From: Limnephilus marmoratus
Lineage: Eukaryota; Arthropoda; Insecta; Trichoptera; Limnephilidae
NCBI GenBank assembly: GCA_917880885.1
Contig: OU862928.1
Span: 9,753,721 to 9,817,720, forward strand
DNA: 64,000 bases
Direction of reading: 5' to 3'
Part shown: positions 1-9,879 of the stretch, piece after piece
Layout of the letters: every line of letters starts with the position of its first letter
Numbering within the stretch: position 1 is the stretch's first letter
Notes under the pieces: generated by a model
Seen by the model: only the letters and a program-made list of their open reading frames with translations
Told to the model about the DNA's origin: nothing
The model's database searches: none
Position numbers and translations under genes: made by a program

Positions 1-475
1 GTACCTAGTTACTAAACGCCGATCATAGGTGCGTTTCAGCTTTCTACGAAATTTTAACCCGTCTGCTCTTGGTTCAATATATTCGCACGTCACAATCCGG
101 AAGTCTTAGTTTCGCGGGTAAATTCTGAAACCGTCACTTTGGATCGAGATTGTAAAATATCTATGCAAGATAGCTTTCATATTTCCAAGACAATAAGAAG
201 CATTATTTCGTTCTCTTTCTGGTTAAAAGAAAAAATACATATGTTAGCATGAGAGGAAGAGAGATATATAGCTTTTAAAATGTAAGGTCGCTGGGGACTC
301 TTTTGGTCTTATGATTACACGATTACGTGTTTTGGGATGTATTTATTCCTTAACAAGCAGACAGGTCAATAAGCTGACAATCCTAACAACATGATGGTTG
401 TCCTCTGCTGATTACGATTTGTTCGAAAGCTTAAAGGGACTTAGTATCGGCATTTAAGGGGACCATCACGGGACG
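1..475. other. No recognised feature
   Basis: AT-rich sequence with no coding signal, repeat boundary or RNA gene that I can recognise. Confidence 0.4.
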
Positions 476-477
476 AT

Positions 478-850
478 CGGCGTGGTCGAGCCGTAAGGCC
501 CTTGACTCGCAATCCGAAGGTCGCAAGATCGAATTTTATTTAATTACTTTGTGTTATTTCAAAATTAATTAATTTAAAACAATATTCAGTATATTTGCGG
601 AATGTTCCAAAGTGGAAGATACTCTTAGTATCGCCCTGGTGTAGCAGCGTTTCAATTCTTAATGCTGGTCTTACCAGCATTCAGAATTGAAACGCTGCTT
701 GAAATGCCTTGTTTGGTGACCAGATCTAAATGGCCAGGTACTTCAAAATCTCCTCCTCCCCACTACCTTCATCCTAACAAAATACCCCAATTTGGAATGT
801 CGTAGTCTCACTGGCTCCAGACGGGAGCAGCAGGGACTCTTCTGAGGTAT
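478..850 (+). mobile_element. tRNA-derived SINE (SINE-A), nearly complete copy
   Basis: The tRNA-like head at about 480-540 has decayed A-box and B-box sequence (gtggtcgagccgtaag, then gcaagatcgaat). It is followed by an AT-rich linker and the family body: a stretch around ttgcggaatgttcc, then the strongly conserved end around gtagtctcactggctccag and an A/T-rich tail. The same body recurs at 28.3, 28.7-29.1, 45.7, 47.7, 48.3, 51.0, 51.4, 54.3-55.3 and 55.4 kb in both orientations. This copy carries a private palindromic insertion at 643-699. Confidence 0.75.
643..699. repeat. Snap-back inverted repeat, 26-bp arms, 5-nt loop
   Basis: Arms 643-668 and 674-699 are reverse complements with one mismatch, separated by tctta. 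Other SINE-A copies have only the right arm here, so the left arm is a reverse-complement duplication private to this copy. Confidence 0.85.
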
Positions 851-1726
851 TTATATAAAAAAATATATATTTAAAAAATTAAAAATAACAAAACGGCTCC
901 GAATGGCCATTTGATGACTTTGTCACAAGTGAATTACTGCGAAGCAACTGGGCCTCAGGGTGACTTAGAGTTACGCTGAGCATATTAAGAGGGCATTACC
1001 AGAGAAAACCAGAAATATGTCATTTTGAAATCAGATTTTAGACGTATTGACTCTTTTCCACAAAAAATTATAAATGGATTTCGAAAGATTGTTCTTTTAT
1101 CTAGCATTCGCATGTAATTAATTTTGAGAATTTTTTTTAATTTTTAGTATAATAAGGTTATTCCATAGGTCGTTGGCAGATTTGTTAAATTTTCAAAAAA
1201 GATTTTGTTTTATACCCATTTCAAATAATATAATCATGCAGAAAAATAAATCAATACATTATCTAGCAAACGCATGTTTTAGAATTTTAATTTTTGTTTC
1301 AATAAAATCATTAAAAAATATGTACGTACATGTGTTTCTTGACGAAAATTGGTCCATTTGTGTATTTATTTGCGCACTTACAAACTAATATATTTCAGAT
1401 TTTTTTAACATACTTATTAAATTTAGACATTATTGAAAAATGATAAATACTTATAATCAAAAAATAACTACAAAAAGTACATTATTTTAATAGTTTTATC
1501 ATCACGCCTTTCAGCATTTTTAAATGAAGATATAAATTAAAGCTAATTTGGATTGAAATAAATTCAATATTGAGTTATAATTTAAAAAAGCTGGTACGGC
1601 GAATAATTAATCTTTCTCATTGTAACCGCCCTGCATGATCGTAAGAACAACTTTCGACGAAATGTGGATTTTCGTCCGCTGGCTGGTTAAACGCTCTTAA
1701 TGGAAGATTCTTTTGAAGGGGACTTT
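851..1726. other. AT-rich, no recognised feature
   Basis: Short chance open frames only; no repeat family or splice-bounded exon recognised. Confidence 0.4.
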
Positions 1727-1770
1727 TTTTTACATTTTTACACTGGAGGCCGTGATAAAAAAATTCTCTG
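1727..1770 (-). repeat. Relic of the SINE-B/LINE-J 3' tail
   Basis: A T run followed by acatttttacactggaggcc resembles the reverse complement of the LINE-J/SINE-B 3' hairpin (acattaactccacacaggaggcc). It is short and degraded. Confidence 0.35.
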
Positions 1771-1794
1771 GTAAGTCGTAGGTGTCATTTCAGT

Positions 1795-2411
1795 CAGGAA
1801 AATTTCATATCTCACTCATGGCTCCATCGAAGCCAGAGTAAAGTTAGCCTCTCAAAAACTGGGCGTACTGTACAGATATCTGCAGATACTTTAATAGTAC
1901 ACAACTGCTAACCCTGTACAAATCACAAGTGCGCCCCACGGTTGAATTTGGCAGCCACCTCTGGTCTGGAGCTCCAAAATACCTGAAAAATACCCTCGAC
2001 TCTGTGACGGATTGCAATCCTTACAGCATAGGCGTCGGGTGGGAATGCTATCCTTGTTCTACCGGCATTATAATGGAAGACGTTCCGAGGAATTAGCGTC
2101 ATTGATTCCTTCGGCACCGGTGCATAGTCGGGAAACATGCCAAACGCGTGCCCAACATTTGTACATGGTTAACATTTGTCACATGAGAACAAGTCGCTTC
2201 TTCGACTCGTTCTTGTGTTCAACAGCTCGGCTGTGGAACGATTTGCCGGCCTCTGTGTTTTCTCCTTCCTACAACATGGGTCTCTTCAAGACCAATGTTC
2301 ATTCCTTCCTCTCCTCAAAAAGACCCTCCACACAGCATCCCAGATGACATAAGCCCTGAGGGAAATTATTTTCCTCAAGGCCTTCTGTGTGGAGTTAATG
2401 AAAAAAAAAAA
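1795..2411 (+). mobile_element. Jockey-like LINE (LINE-J), decayed 3' end with polyA tail
   Basis: Frames across this stretch give the C-terminal end of a non-LTR reverse transcriptase polyprotein. Recognisable parts are a peptide like YKSQVRPTVEFGSHLWSGAP near 1920-1985, then LCSTARLWNDLPASVF near 2214-2262 in an open frame at 2012-2347. A better copy on the minus strand at 39.7-40.3 kb shows that this one has lost sequence near 2005. After the stop comes a 3' UTR hairpin (ccctgagggaaattattttc) and an A11 tail at about 2400. The element is 5'-truncated and inactive. Its 3' UTR is the sequence shared with SINE-B. Confidence 0.8.
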
Positions 2412-2433
2412 ATCACTTGCTCCAATTAATATC

Positions 2434-2616
2434 AAAAGGCAAGATTGAGGGTCGCCGAGAGTCTGGTAGAAGACAAATTTCTTGGCTGCGAAATGTACGA
2501 GAGTGGACCGGTATTAGAAGTGTGGAGGAGCTATTCCGGACAGCGCAAGATAGAGATATATTTACCAAAGTGATCGCCAAAGTCAGGGGGACCTGATAGG
2601 GCACACCAAGAAGAAG
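2434..2616 (+). mobile_element. RTE-like LINE (LINE-R), C-terminal fragment
   Basis: The plus strand encodes GRRQISWLRNVREWTG and then FRTAQDRDIFTKVIAKVRGT before a stop. This matches the C-terminal peptide of the LINE-R copies at 31.6-32.8 and 33.9-34.7 kb (GRRRTSWLKNLRQWFG...IANVR). It is followed by a GAA-rich tail (accaagaagaag). 5'-truncated and inactive. Confidence 0.75.
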
Positions 2617-2729
2617 GTTTGTTTGTTATTTTTCACTTTCCTTCAATGTTCTATATTATCTCTCTTCTGTTTCTTCATGGAACCGATAAAAGATATATTT
2701 GTTTGAAGGATGACGAATGTGTTTCCTAC

Positions 2730-2926
2730 CTTTGCAGACGGGACTATCCGTCCAAGTGTTGTCTTCCTCGCAAATGGAGTATTTTTCCGAGACCCCGTAG
2801 CCCGGGTCACAGGAGTAACGCAGCACTGTGAAGTGTCCCACCAGCTGTCCCTTCGCCAGCATCTCCTGACTGCTGGAGACTGCGTATCTCCCATGAGCAG
2901 GAAAAGCAGGTAAGGCACAACCAGTA
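2730..2926 (-). CDS. Sushi/CCP-domain exon of an unidentified gene (partial)
   Basis: Reading the minus strand from 2926 gives one short consensus repeat (sushi, complement control protein) domain. A first Cys lies in CALPAFPAHGRY, followed by RYSCDPGYGVSEKYSICEE and then TWTDSPVCK. The four expected Cys, the Gly-Tyr after the second Cys and the Trp before the last Cys are all present. Such domains are extracellular protein-binding modules. The acceptor is a strong pyrimidine tract ending ttttctttcttcag just upstream of 2926, and the donor GTAGGA follows position 2730. The exon is 197 nt and GC-richer than its surroundings, as expected of selected coding sequence. Incoming phase appears to be 2 and outgoing 1, which is unusual for sushi exons (commonly 1-1), so the exact start is uncertain. 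No flanking exon of the gene was found here. The open frame continues past the donor but loses domain similarity. Confidence 0.7.
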
Positions 2927-3099
2927 CTGAAGAAAGAAAATTCGGGATCAGGCCGCTAACAATAACACTCCTTATGTAGATGGCGATAAGGTTTAAATTT
3001 CCTATTTTGAATTATTCAAGAACAAAACATCGCCAAAAAGCATATTTTGTTTTATTTTGCGAAGCTCAGACACAAATATTTTAATGTTTTAAGATCATT

Positions 3100-3445
3100 T
3101 GTTAAAGAATTCAAATGTCAAAGTGCTGATGGTTTTGCTTTTGTTCTTAAACGTATAATGCTGCAGCTCTTTCTTACATGCTAAATAACAACAGTCGAAA
3201 ATGAGACAAACGGTGAACGTATGTCTGCACCCCCCAAAGGAAATAGACAATCATTATCATACATCTCCCCACAAATCTAAAGAAAATGAAACGCAATTCC
3301 CGTCACAAAAAAGTAGTACTTTGGAGAAAACAGTTGCACGTATTTTGTGTGTCTCATCTTTTGTCTCACCATTATTTAATGTGTAAGAAAGAGCTGCAGC
3401 ATTATAGCGATAAGGAACATTTGTTTATTGTCTTTTTTTGCCATC
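3100..3445 (-). mobile_element. MITE family M1, truncated copy
   Basis: This is the reverse complement of the M1 repeat at 37.05-37.62 kb. It includes the outer block with agctgcagcattatagcgat and the interior with tgagacaaacggtgaacg. Only one terminal block is present. Confidence 0.65.
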
Positions 3446-3704
3446 AGGGTACCGTAAACGTGGATCGTCACGGTAATAATAAAATCGCACAATCCATATT
3501 AATTAAAAAAATAATAATTTCTGAACAGACTTTTAATATTTCTTCTCACCTTTCATTCGGCGCTTCTGTTGTTGTTATTCCTCTTACAGGATCTGTAAAA
3601 AATATATATTTCGCCTTTTAGGGGAACTGACACTGAAGAGTAAACCGAGAAAAGTGTGCTGTGGGCATTTATGTAGTAATGATCAAAGTAGGCACGATTA
3701 TATC

Positions 3705-4725
3705 CAGGGCCGGATCTAAGAAATCTGGCGCCCTGTGCAGTAGGTACCGATGGCGCCCTTTTTATTTTGATGTAAAATTCGTTCACCCCAATTTTTTTTT
3801 ATTTAATTATTATTTTTTTTTACACTAATTTATCAAATAAAATCAAAACATATAAAGGGTGTGACTTTTCCAAGTGACCTGGCGGTAGCTCTCACACTCG
3901 TTTTTTTTAAAGAGAGGATCGCCAGGAGCCCTATACTCTCTGAATCTATTGGGTAAACATAAATTATGGTGCTATTTTAATTATTTTAGGAAAAACTCTG
4001 CAAATTATGCTCTAAAATAATACAACGAATTGTTTGTTTGTGCCCGTACCATGATTTAAAATATAGGTTACGAGACAATGCGGGTGGTTTCGCTGAACTA
4101 GGTCCATTAGACATTCTTGAGATTTACTGCGTTTATGTACCTATATACCCAACGCGAATATTAGAAAAAGCAAATACAAAACGTTATCATGGCAACGTGC
4201 AACACAAGAATAGCATATACAGCTTCTGACTAGCAACAGGCAGTCCCGACGAGAGACAGTGAGCAGTGATAATAAGAATATAACCTCAAATTTGTACCTT
4301 GCATTTCCCCTGTGTTGAGCGAACAAACACTAAACACTGACGTATGGTATCAACGGCTTACGAACAAAAATACCGCGCTGTGATTGGTTATTGAATTTGG
4401 TTCGCACCTATTCGTCGTAAAAGACGGTAAAAGATATATGGAAAAATAGATCTTACGTTTAAACTAAATATATGGAATTTGTAAAAAAAAATTGTAACTG
4501 ACTGTAAATTCGTAAGCTGTTGATACCAACCTGATGCGTGCGCGTTCTGTTTCTTTGGAAAGTGTTGCGAGAGCGTAATAATTATTTCGGACTGTGAGTA
4601 ATTTTTAAACGATTCAGGGAATATTATAACAAAATTTTAATACAATATTTTTTTTCTCACGGCGCCCCTTCGGAGTTGGCGCCAGGTTTTTGCACTTTTT
4701 TGAACGTATGGCAGATCCGGCGCTG
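3705..4725. mobile_element. hAT-like DNA element with 8-bp target duplication
   Basis: Termini are CAGGGCCGGATCTAAG on the left and, read inward from the right, CAGCGCCGGATCTGCC. ATTATATC lies directly outside both ends (3697-3704 and 4726-4733), a perfect 8-bp target-site duplication. CAG-initial inverted termini with 8-bp duplications are typical of hAT. The 1,021-bp interior shows no recognisable transposase, so it is non-autonomous. The 321-bp element at 35143-35463 has related termini. Confidence 0.85.
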
Positions 4726-4743
4726 ATTATATCTTACTTCTAT

Positions 4744-4791
4744 AGAAATTGATCAAACATTTTCACAAAAGCAAATGTTTGATCAATTTCT
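4744..4791. repeat. Perfect inverted repeat, 19-bp arms, 10-nt loop
   Basis: Arms 4744-4762 and 4773-4791 are exact reverse complements around gatcaaac. The repeat abuts a second hairpin starting at 4794. Confidence 0.9.
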
Positions 4792-4793
4792 AG

Positions 4794-4842
4794 TTTTTGT
4801 TTCATTTGGTAGTGCACAATGCACTACCAAATGAAACAAAAA
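4794..4842. repeat. Perfect inverted repeat, 23-bp arms, 3-nt loop
   Basis: Arms 4794-4816 and 4820-4842 are exact reverse complements separated by caa. A 3-nt loop with no decay in the arms suggests a recent or actively maintained palindrome. Confidence 0.9.
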
Positions 4843-4959
4843 ATAATGGAAATGAATATATTTAAAGCAAAAGTAAAAACATAGCTGAGAGAACAAAGTG
4901 TTAATCAACTTGCTGCTCATTGTGCTCTTTTAAAATTACGGTGATGGCAAAAAAAGGCA

Positions 4960-6050
4960 ATAAACATAAGTTCCTTATTGCTATAATGTTGCAGCTCTTT
5001 CTTACACATTTAATAATGGTGAGACACACAAAACACGTGTGATTGTTTCCTCCAAAGTACTACTTTTTGCGATTGGAATTGGTTTTCATTTTCTTTGTAC
5101 GTTTGAGGGAGATGTAAGATAATAACTGTATGTTTCCTTTGGGGTGCAGACATACGTTCACCGTTTGTCTCATTTTCAATTGTTGTTATTTAGTGTGTAA
5201 GAAAAAGCTGCAGCATTATATGTTTAAGAACAAAAGCAAAAAACATCAGCGCATTGACATTTGACGTTTTTGGAATTAACTCACACTTTCATATTTTTCT
5301 TGTAACTAACTATATTCCATACTTTCAAAATTATCATCACGGCTAGTAGTATTGTAGGACTCCAGATACTAATATCTACAGCCTGTATGTCGGACGAATA
5401 TCTACAGCTCATATGTTGAACTAATATCTACGAACTTCAGAGTGTTGACTAATATTTACAGAGCTAAGGTCGGACGAATATCTATGACGGTCCCAGTGTT
5501 GACTAATATCTACAGAGCGTAGGTTGGACTAATCAGCTAAATGTGTCCAATAGTCCGATATTAGGGATTTTTACATACATACTTACATAAATTAAGTTTT
5601 TTAAACTGCATACGCAATATTACGTTATTCCAATATGCTATACGTAATTGCAAATCCAACCTCTGCCAGTGCTGCAGAGATATTCGTCAACACTTTGGTT
5701 CTCATAGATATTAGTCAGCAGTTTGAGCTGTAGATATTCGTCAACACTTTGGTTCTCATAGATATTTGTCAACAGTTTGAGCTGTAGATATTCGTCAACA
5801 CTTTGGTTCTCATAGATATTAGTTTGATTTTTTCAGTTTTTGGAATTCCTGTAGATATTAGTAGACACCTCTGTATTGTAAGGGTTTACAGAGACATCAC
5901 GGTGCGGTGTGTGAGAGAGATGCAACAAAATGATAACTTCTTTCCTTTGGAGGAAACAGACCTGCGTACATTGTGTATCTCATCTTTGGAAATAGATGCA
6001 GCATTACAACGATAAGGAACGTATGTTTATTGTTTTTTTTTGCCGTCACA
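4960..6050 (+). mobile_element. MITE family M1, copy split by another element
   Basis: The left part (4960-5356) begins aataaacataagttccttat, with the agctctttcttacac block. The right part (5873-6050) ends with gcagcattacaacgataagg and aacgtatgtttattg, an imperfect inverted copy of the left end. The uninterrupted relative at 37050-37620 has the same order of blocks and shows that 5357-5872 is a later insertion. Confidence 0.8.
5357..5872. mobile_element. Array-ended MITE, 8-bp target duplication, copy 1
   Basis: The 516-bp insertion is flanked by GTATTGTA at 5349-5356 and 5873-5880. The left third contains about five variant repeats centred on actaatatctac, and the right half contains about six in the opposite orientation (gtagatattagt), so the inverted ends are themselves tandem arrays of roughly 25-35 bp units. 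The middle holds a unique segment of about 130 bp. No open frame of note. The M1 relative at 37.45 kb keeps the empty site, so the insertion limits are well supported. A reverse-oriented, shorter copy is at 46568-46953. The 8-bp duplication and a right terminus reading CAGAGGTGTC suggest a hAT relationship. Confidence 0.85.
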
Positions 6051-6059
6051 ATAATTATA

Positions 6060-6820
6060 AACAAGCACTTTGAGGTAATATTCTACAAAAGTTATGCTAT
6101 AAAAAAATGGTGACCGGCCAACTCAGAATGAAACCAATTCAGTACCACCTCAGAAAGGTCATAAAGAGTGATGATAAAAAATTTGTTAAATGGGTTATGT
6201 TAGGTTAGGGTTAACGGCTATTTTAAAATCATGTTTTTCATAGGTTTTAATGAATTTTCAAAGAGTTATTGAGTTGACTTGATTCTAAGTTGGAAAGGAA
6301 CCAAAAAAATAGTCAATGATTTATTATTACGATAGGAGAACAGAAGATAGTATAATGTCCTTACCTGTCACAAAAACTGCAGCAATAACAAACAACAGGT
6401 AGAATGGAAACAACATATTGAAAAACTAGTTTATTTGCAATACAAGGTCAAATATAAATTGTTATGCATATGTGCTTGATTGACCTCCCTGTGCAAAACA
6501 ATAATTGCCTAAAATCTCTAATAATTGATGAAATATCCACTGTACCTACACCTTATATTGTAGAATTTAACATTTACATTTTAATGATAAACTTTTATCA
6601 ACTCTGCCTGACAGCTGTATATAAAACCGTGTTTTCCTTGATTTGAGAGCTGTGCCAAGAATTATAAAAAATGAATACATAATTACTTAAACAAGTTATC
6701 TATAGTGAGGTCAGAACAAGTTCATGTGGTAAATATGTGCCTTACTCTGTTCTGTAGGACAATATTATAAGCAAACTGACTTGTACATATAAAAATAACC
6801 TCAATTTAAAGCTCTAAAAA
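6060..6820. other. AT-rich, no recognised feature
   Basis: Short chance frames only. No element boundary recognised. Confidence 0.4.
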
Positions 6821-6822
6821 TC

Positions 6823-7340
6823 AATCTTATATATAAAAATCTCGTGTCACAGTGTTTGTGGTCACACTCCTCCGAAACGGCTTGACCGATTTTTATGAAT
6901 ATTTGGTAGGTATGAGAATAGGTTTTAAAGTATATTTCATACCGCTAGGTGATTAGGGTGTACCTATCCAGAAAAAAAAAATAATAATAATTTGGCATCA
7001 AAAAATACCTATAACCCCAAATTTTAACCCTCCTACCTCCACCTTCCAATTTTTTAATCGCGATTTTAGTATGAACAAATTTAACAGTCTTTCGTATTTC
7101 AAACAATGAAATTATTTATGTTGTTGAATGACAGATGGCGCTACGTCCGCCTCATCGAACTTTCATCCACACATGCGCAAGACATTCACGAGAAGCGTCA
7201 CGTCATTTTGATATTTCATTCGGCATCACGTTCTCGCGTGGGCAAACCATCGAGCTTATTTGTGTTGGCTGAAGACGGACTGACAAAAATATCGTACACT
7301 CAATTGCTCTTCGAAATTCATATTGATTTTCTTTATTTCA
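6823..7340 (+). mobile_element. Helitron remnant
   Basis: The 5' end reads tcttatatataaaaatctcg and continues with the tgtcacagtgtttgtggtca and gaccgatttttatgaat stretch common to insect Helitrons. At about 7237-7300 the plus strand encodes SRVGKPSSLFVLAEDGLT, resembling the C-terminal end of the Helitron Rep/helicase (ALSR..P..LF.LA.DG.T). No 3' CTAG terminus was identified. Internally deleted and inactive. Confidence 0.6.
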
Positions 7341-7399
7341 GTTTCCTACTTTAGTTGGTGTTTTTTTGTTTTTATCGGTGGTCATCATCTACAGCGCTC

Positions 7400-7985
7400 C
7401 ATTCCTCTTTCTGTCATAGATCCCATCCCCACACACTTACAATACATTAGTTATTTTTTATTTAACAACCAAAATATTCACTAGGAATAATTTATATGGC
7501 AGAAAAACGTTTGCCGTGTCAGCCAGTAACCTTATAATACAAGTACTAAATTTGAAGCAAATATTTCTGATTTGAGACGATCACTTATAAAAAAGTGTTG
7601 TGGATGATCTGTGCCTAAAATTAAGATATTTTTTTTACATCTGGTGCGAAATTGACCACACATTTAGTGTGATTATTTTAATGAATAATCGTTTAAAATT
7701 CCTATTTTTGGGTTATTATGCCATGTTGCGCTTCATCCCTCAGTGTAGATTGTTGGAAAATATGTGTTTAATTATGAATTTTTACTTTATTTATTAAAGT
7801 TGACTTTGGGTACGGACCATTAGCCATGTAGTCTCTATTAATTGTGATTTACAGTGTTCTATATTTTCAGTGACATTGCGCTTTAAAAGAATGTTTGACA
7901 GATAAATTGGTGTTGCCAGCCCACAAATTTTATAGTTCCATTTTTAATATTTTCTACTCTTCATTGTTAGACTATATATCTGCCA
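7400..7985. other. Mostly unrecognised; 7850-7980 related to the long inverted repeat
   Basis: The stretch around 7852-7970 (gaatgtttgacagataaattggtg and following) closely resembles 24105-24210, the centre of the inverted repeat at 23.4-24.7 kb. The rest is AT-rich with nothing recognised. Confidence 0.45.
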
Positions 7986-7986
7986 T

Positions 7987-8056
7987 TTTTTTTTACATTA
8001 GCTCCACACGAGAGTCCCTGAGGAAAAAAATTCCCTCGCCTATGTCATCTTTGGGG
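7987..8056 (-). mobile_element. SINE-B copy A, 3' part (split by a LINE)
   Basis: Read on the minus strand, this is the hairpin-and-polyA end of SINE-B (gctccacacg...ccctgagg). The copy resumes at 21991. The 15 bp atgtcatctttgggg at 8042-8056 is repeated at 21991-22005 as the target duplication of the LINE that split it. Confidence 0.85.
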
Positions 8057-8062
8057 TATAGG

Positions 8063-9187
8063 GGTGCCAACTGTGATTCAGACCACTACATGGTGGTGGC
8101 CACCTATAGGAGCCGAATCGCAAACAATAGGACACGGAAACCACCAACTATTCCAAAAATCAATACGGAGGCTCTAAAAACACCAGAAGGCATAGAGCAG
8201 TATCACAACGCCCTTGCAAATAGCCTACCAGGTCAGATCACTGAGTAGAACTCCCAAGAATCACTCAAAAAAGACTGGAATGATATAAAAGAAGCAATTG
8301 TAAAAGCAGTGGAATCAAGTGTCGGAAACATGCCCAGACAGCCCAGGAACCCTTGGTTTGATGAAGAGTGTGAAAGAAAGATAGTTCAAAAGAATACACT
8401 CAGAAAGAAGTACTTGGAAAGGCCGACAAGAAACAAAAGACAGGCGTACGAACAAGCGAGAAAAGAAACACATAAGCTGATAAGGGGAAAGAAAAGAAAA
8501 TTCTTGAACGATATTCTGCTGAAAATGGAACAGGACTTTGTTAATAATAATAGCAGAGAAGCATATAGGGGAGTAAACTTCTTCAAGAAGGGTTTCAAAC
8601 CGAATACAACACTATGCAAAGACATTGATGGTTCAATTATATCCGATAAGGAACGAATTAAAACCGTGTGGAAAAATTACTTCTATAAACTTCTCAACCC
8701 TAATAGCGACCTGAGAAGCCACCCTACTAACATCCCCACTGAATCAAGTAATGAAGAACCAGCGAATCCACCAACAATGCCAGAAATAAATGCTGCACTA
8801 AAGAAACTTAAAAACAACAAATCACCTGGGAAAGACAACCTGCCGGCAGAGTTGTTCAAATATGGAAATGAGCACCTGAGAAATCTGCTACATAAGTTAA
8901 TAACAAAAATATGGACCTTGGAAAAAATCCCAGAGGAATGGCAAATAAGCATAATATGTCCAATTCATAAAAAAGGTGACAAGCTAAAATGCGAAAATCA
9001 TAGAGGCATATCACTTCTATGTACAGCATATAAGATCTACACCATGATACTGAAACAAAGAATTGATAAGTACGCAGAAAACCTACTGGGAGAGTATCAG
9101 GCAGGCTTCCGCACTGGTAGATCCACAACAGACCAACTGTTCACCGTCAGGCAGATCTTGGCAAAGTGCTGGGAGTTTGATATAGAC
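8063..9187 (+). pseudogene. LINE endonuclease C-end and N-terminal half of reverse transcriptase
   Basis: The first codons encode GANCDSDHYMVV, the C-terminal SDH motif of the APE-type endonuclease that nicks target DNA. A TAG at 8246-8248 then breaks the frame. From 8249 the frame is open to the gypsy junction, with the linker region and the start of the RT domain: NNKSPGKDNLPAELFK near 8815-8862, ICPIHKKGDKLKCENHRGIS near 8956-9015, and QAGFRTGRSTTDQLF near 9098-9142. The product would be a polyprotein used for target-primed reverse transcription. It lacks most of the endonuclease, has a nonsense codon and is cut by a retrotransposon. Confidence 0.85.
9184..9187. repeat. Target-site duplication of the gypsy element, left
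   Basis: AGAC precedes the 5' LTR and is repeated at 20846-20849 after the 3' LTR. Four bp fits Ty3/gypsy integrases. Confidence 0.85.
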
Positions 9188-9860
9188 TGTTACGTAACAG
9201 AATCGGCTCCCGAGCGGAAGGTTAAGTGAATCGTCCCCACTACACGTGCCGACCGTTTCCTCTCCCCGCACCGCGCGACCACCCCGCGTCAGGCGCAAAG
9301 CGCCGGGCGGCCCGCCGGCCGCCATTCCTTCGCTAGCTCTCGGCCAAGCGACCGTGCTACGCGCGATTTGCGCTGTTTGTGCTCCACGATATTAACTCCG
9401 CGATGTATTGTTTGCAATTGTGTGGTGAACGGAATCCAGAAAAGATGGCAGACCACGCATCTAGCTATGTGAGTACCAACTCGCTTCCTCCCCCCCACCG
9501 TGTGCTTTGAACCGTTTGTAACTTCATTTAAACGCATAGAGAGAGGGAGAAATCCTCGTTAGGTCAGTAGGGTAGTTTAACTTGTGTTTTGTGCCGACAC
9601 TGGCCGTATGTGTATCACCCTGTTCTGTTTATTGAATAAACCCTTTAAATGCAAATACTGTGTACTGATTGAAGAGGGAGTCCCGGGGATTTTGAGGAGA
9701 GGAGGGGAAGGAAGAATTGACCAAGCGAACCACTGGCACTCGCCCTGTTTTTTTAGGAGGAATCATGTTCGAGCCGGTTTGAGCTAACCGACGGCTGTTA
9801 TTGTGTGTGTTTTACAGGAATAGGGCCTGGGGGTAGGCCCCAGCAGCAGCGCCCCCAGCA
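9188..9860 (+). repeat. 5' LTR
   Basis: It begins TGTTACGTAACAG and ends CCCCCAGCA, so it has the canonical TG...CA ends. The first 12 bp are a perfect palindrome that includes TTACGTAA. A polyadenylation hexamer AATAAA lies at 9635-9640. An ATG at 9445 runs eight codons to a splice-donor-like GTGAGT at 9469, and a good acceptor (tgtgtgttttacag) ends at 9817, so an LTR-internal leader intron is possible but unproven. Confidence 0.95.
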
Positions 9861-9861
9861 C

Positions 9862-9879
9862 TGGCGTTCCCAACTTAGG
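9862..9879 (+). promoter_or_regulatory. Candidate tRNA primer-binding site
   Basis: One base after the 5' LTR is TGGCGTTCCCAACTTAGG. It begins TGG, the complement of the universal tRNA CCA end, and lies where minus-strand priming starts in LTR elements. I could not match it to a specific tRNA. Confidence 0.5.

Noticed and set aside
5362..5870. CRISPR-like array of short repeats
   Set aside because: Units are degenerate, change orientation mid-way and belong to a transposable element in a eukaryotic genome.
8246..8248. LINE stop codon as a programmed readthrough site
   Set aside because: The element is 5'-truncated and interrupted; a simple nonsense mutation explains the TAG.
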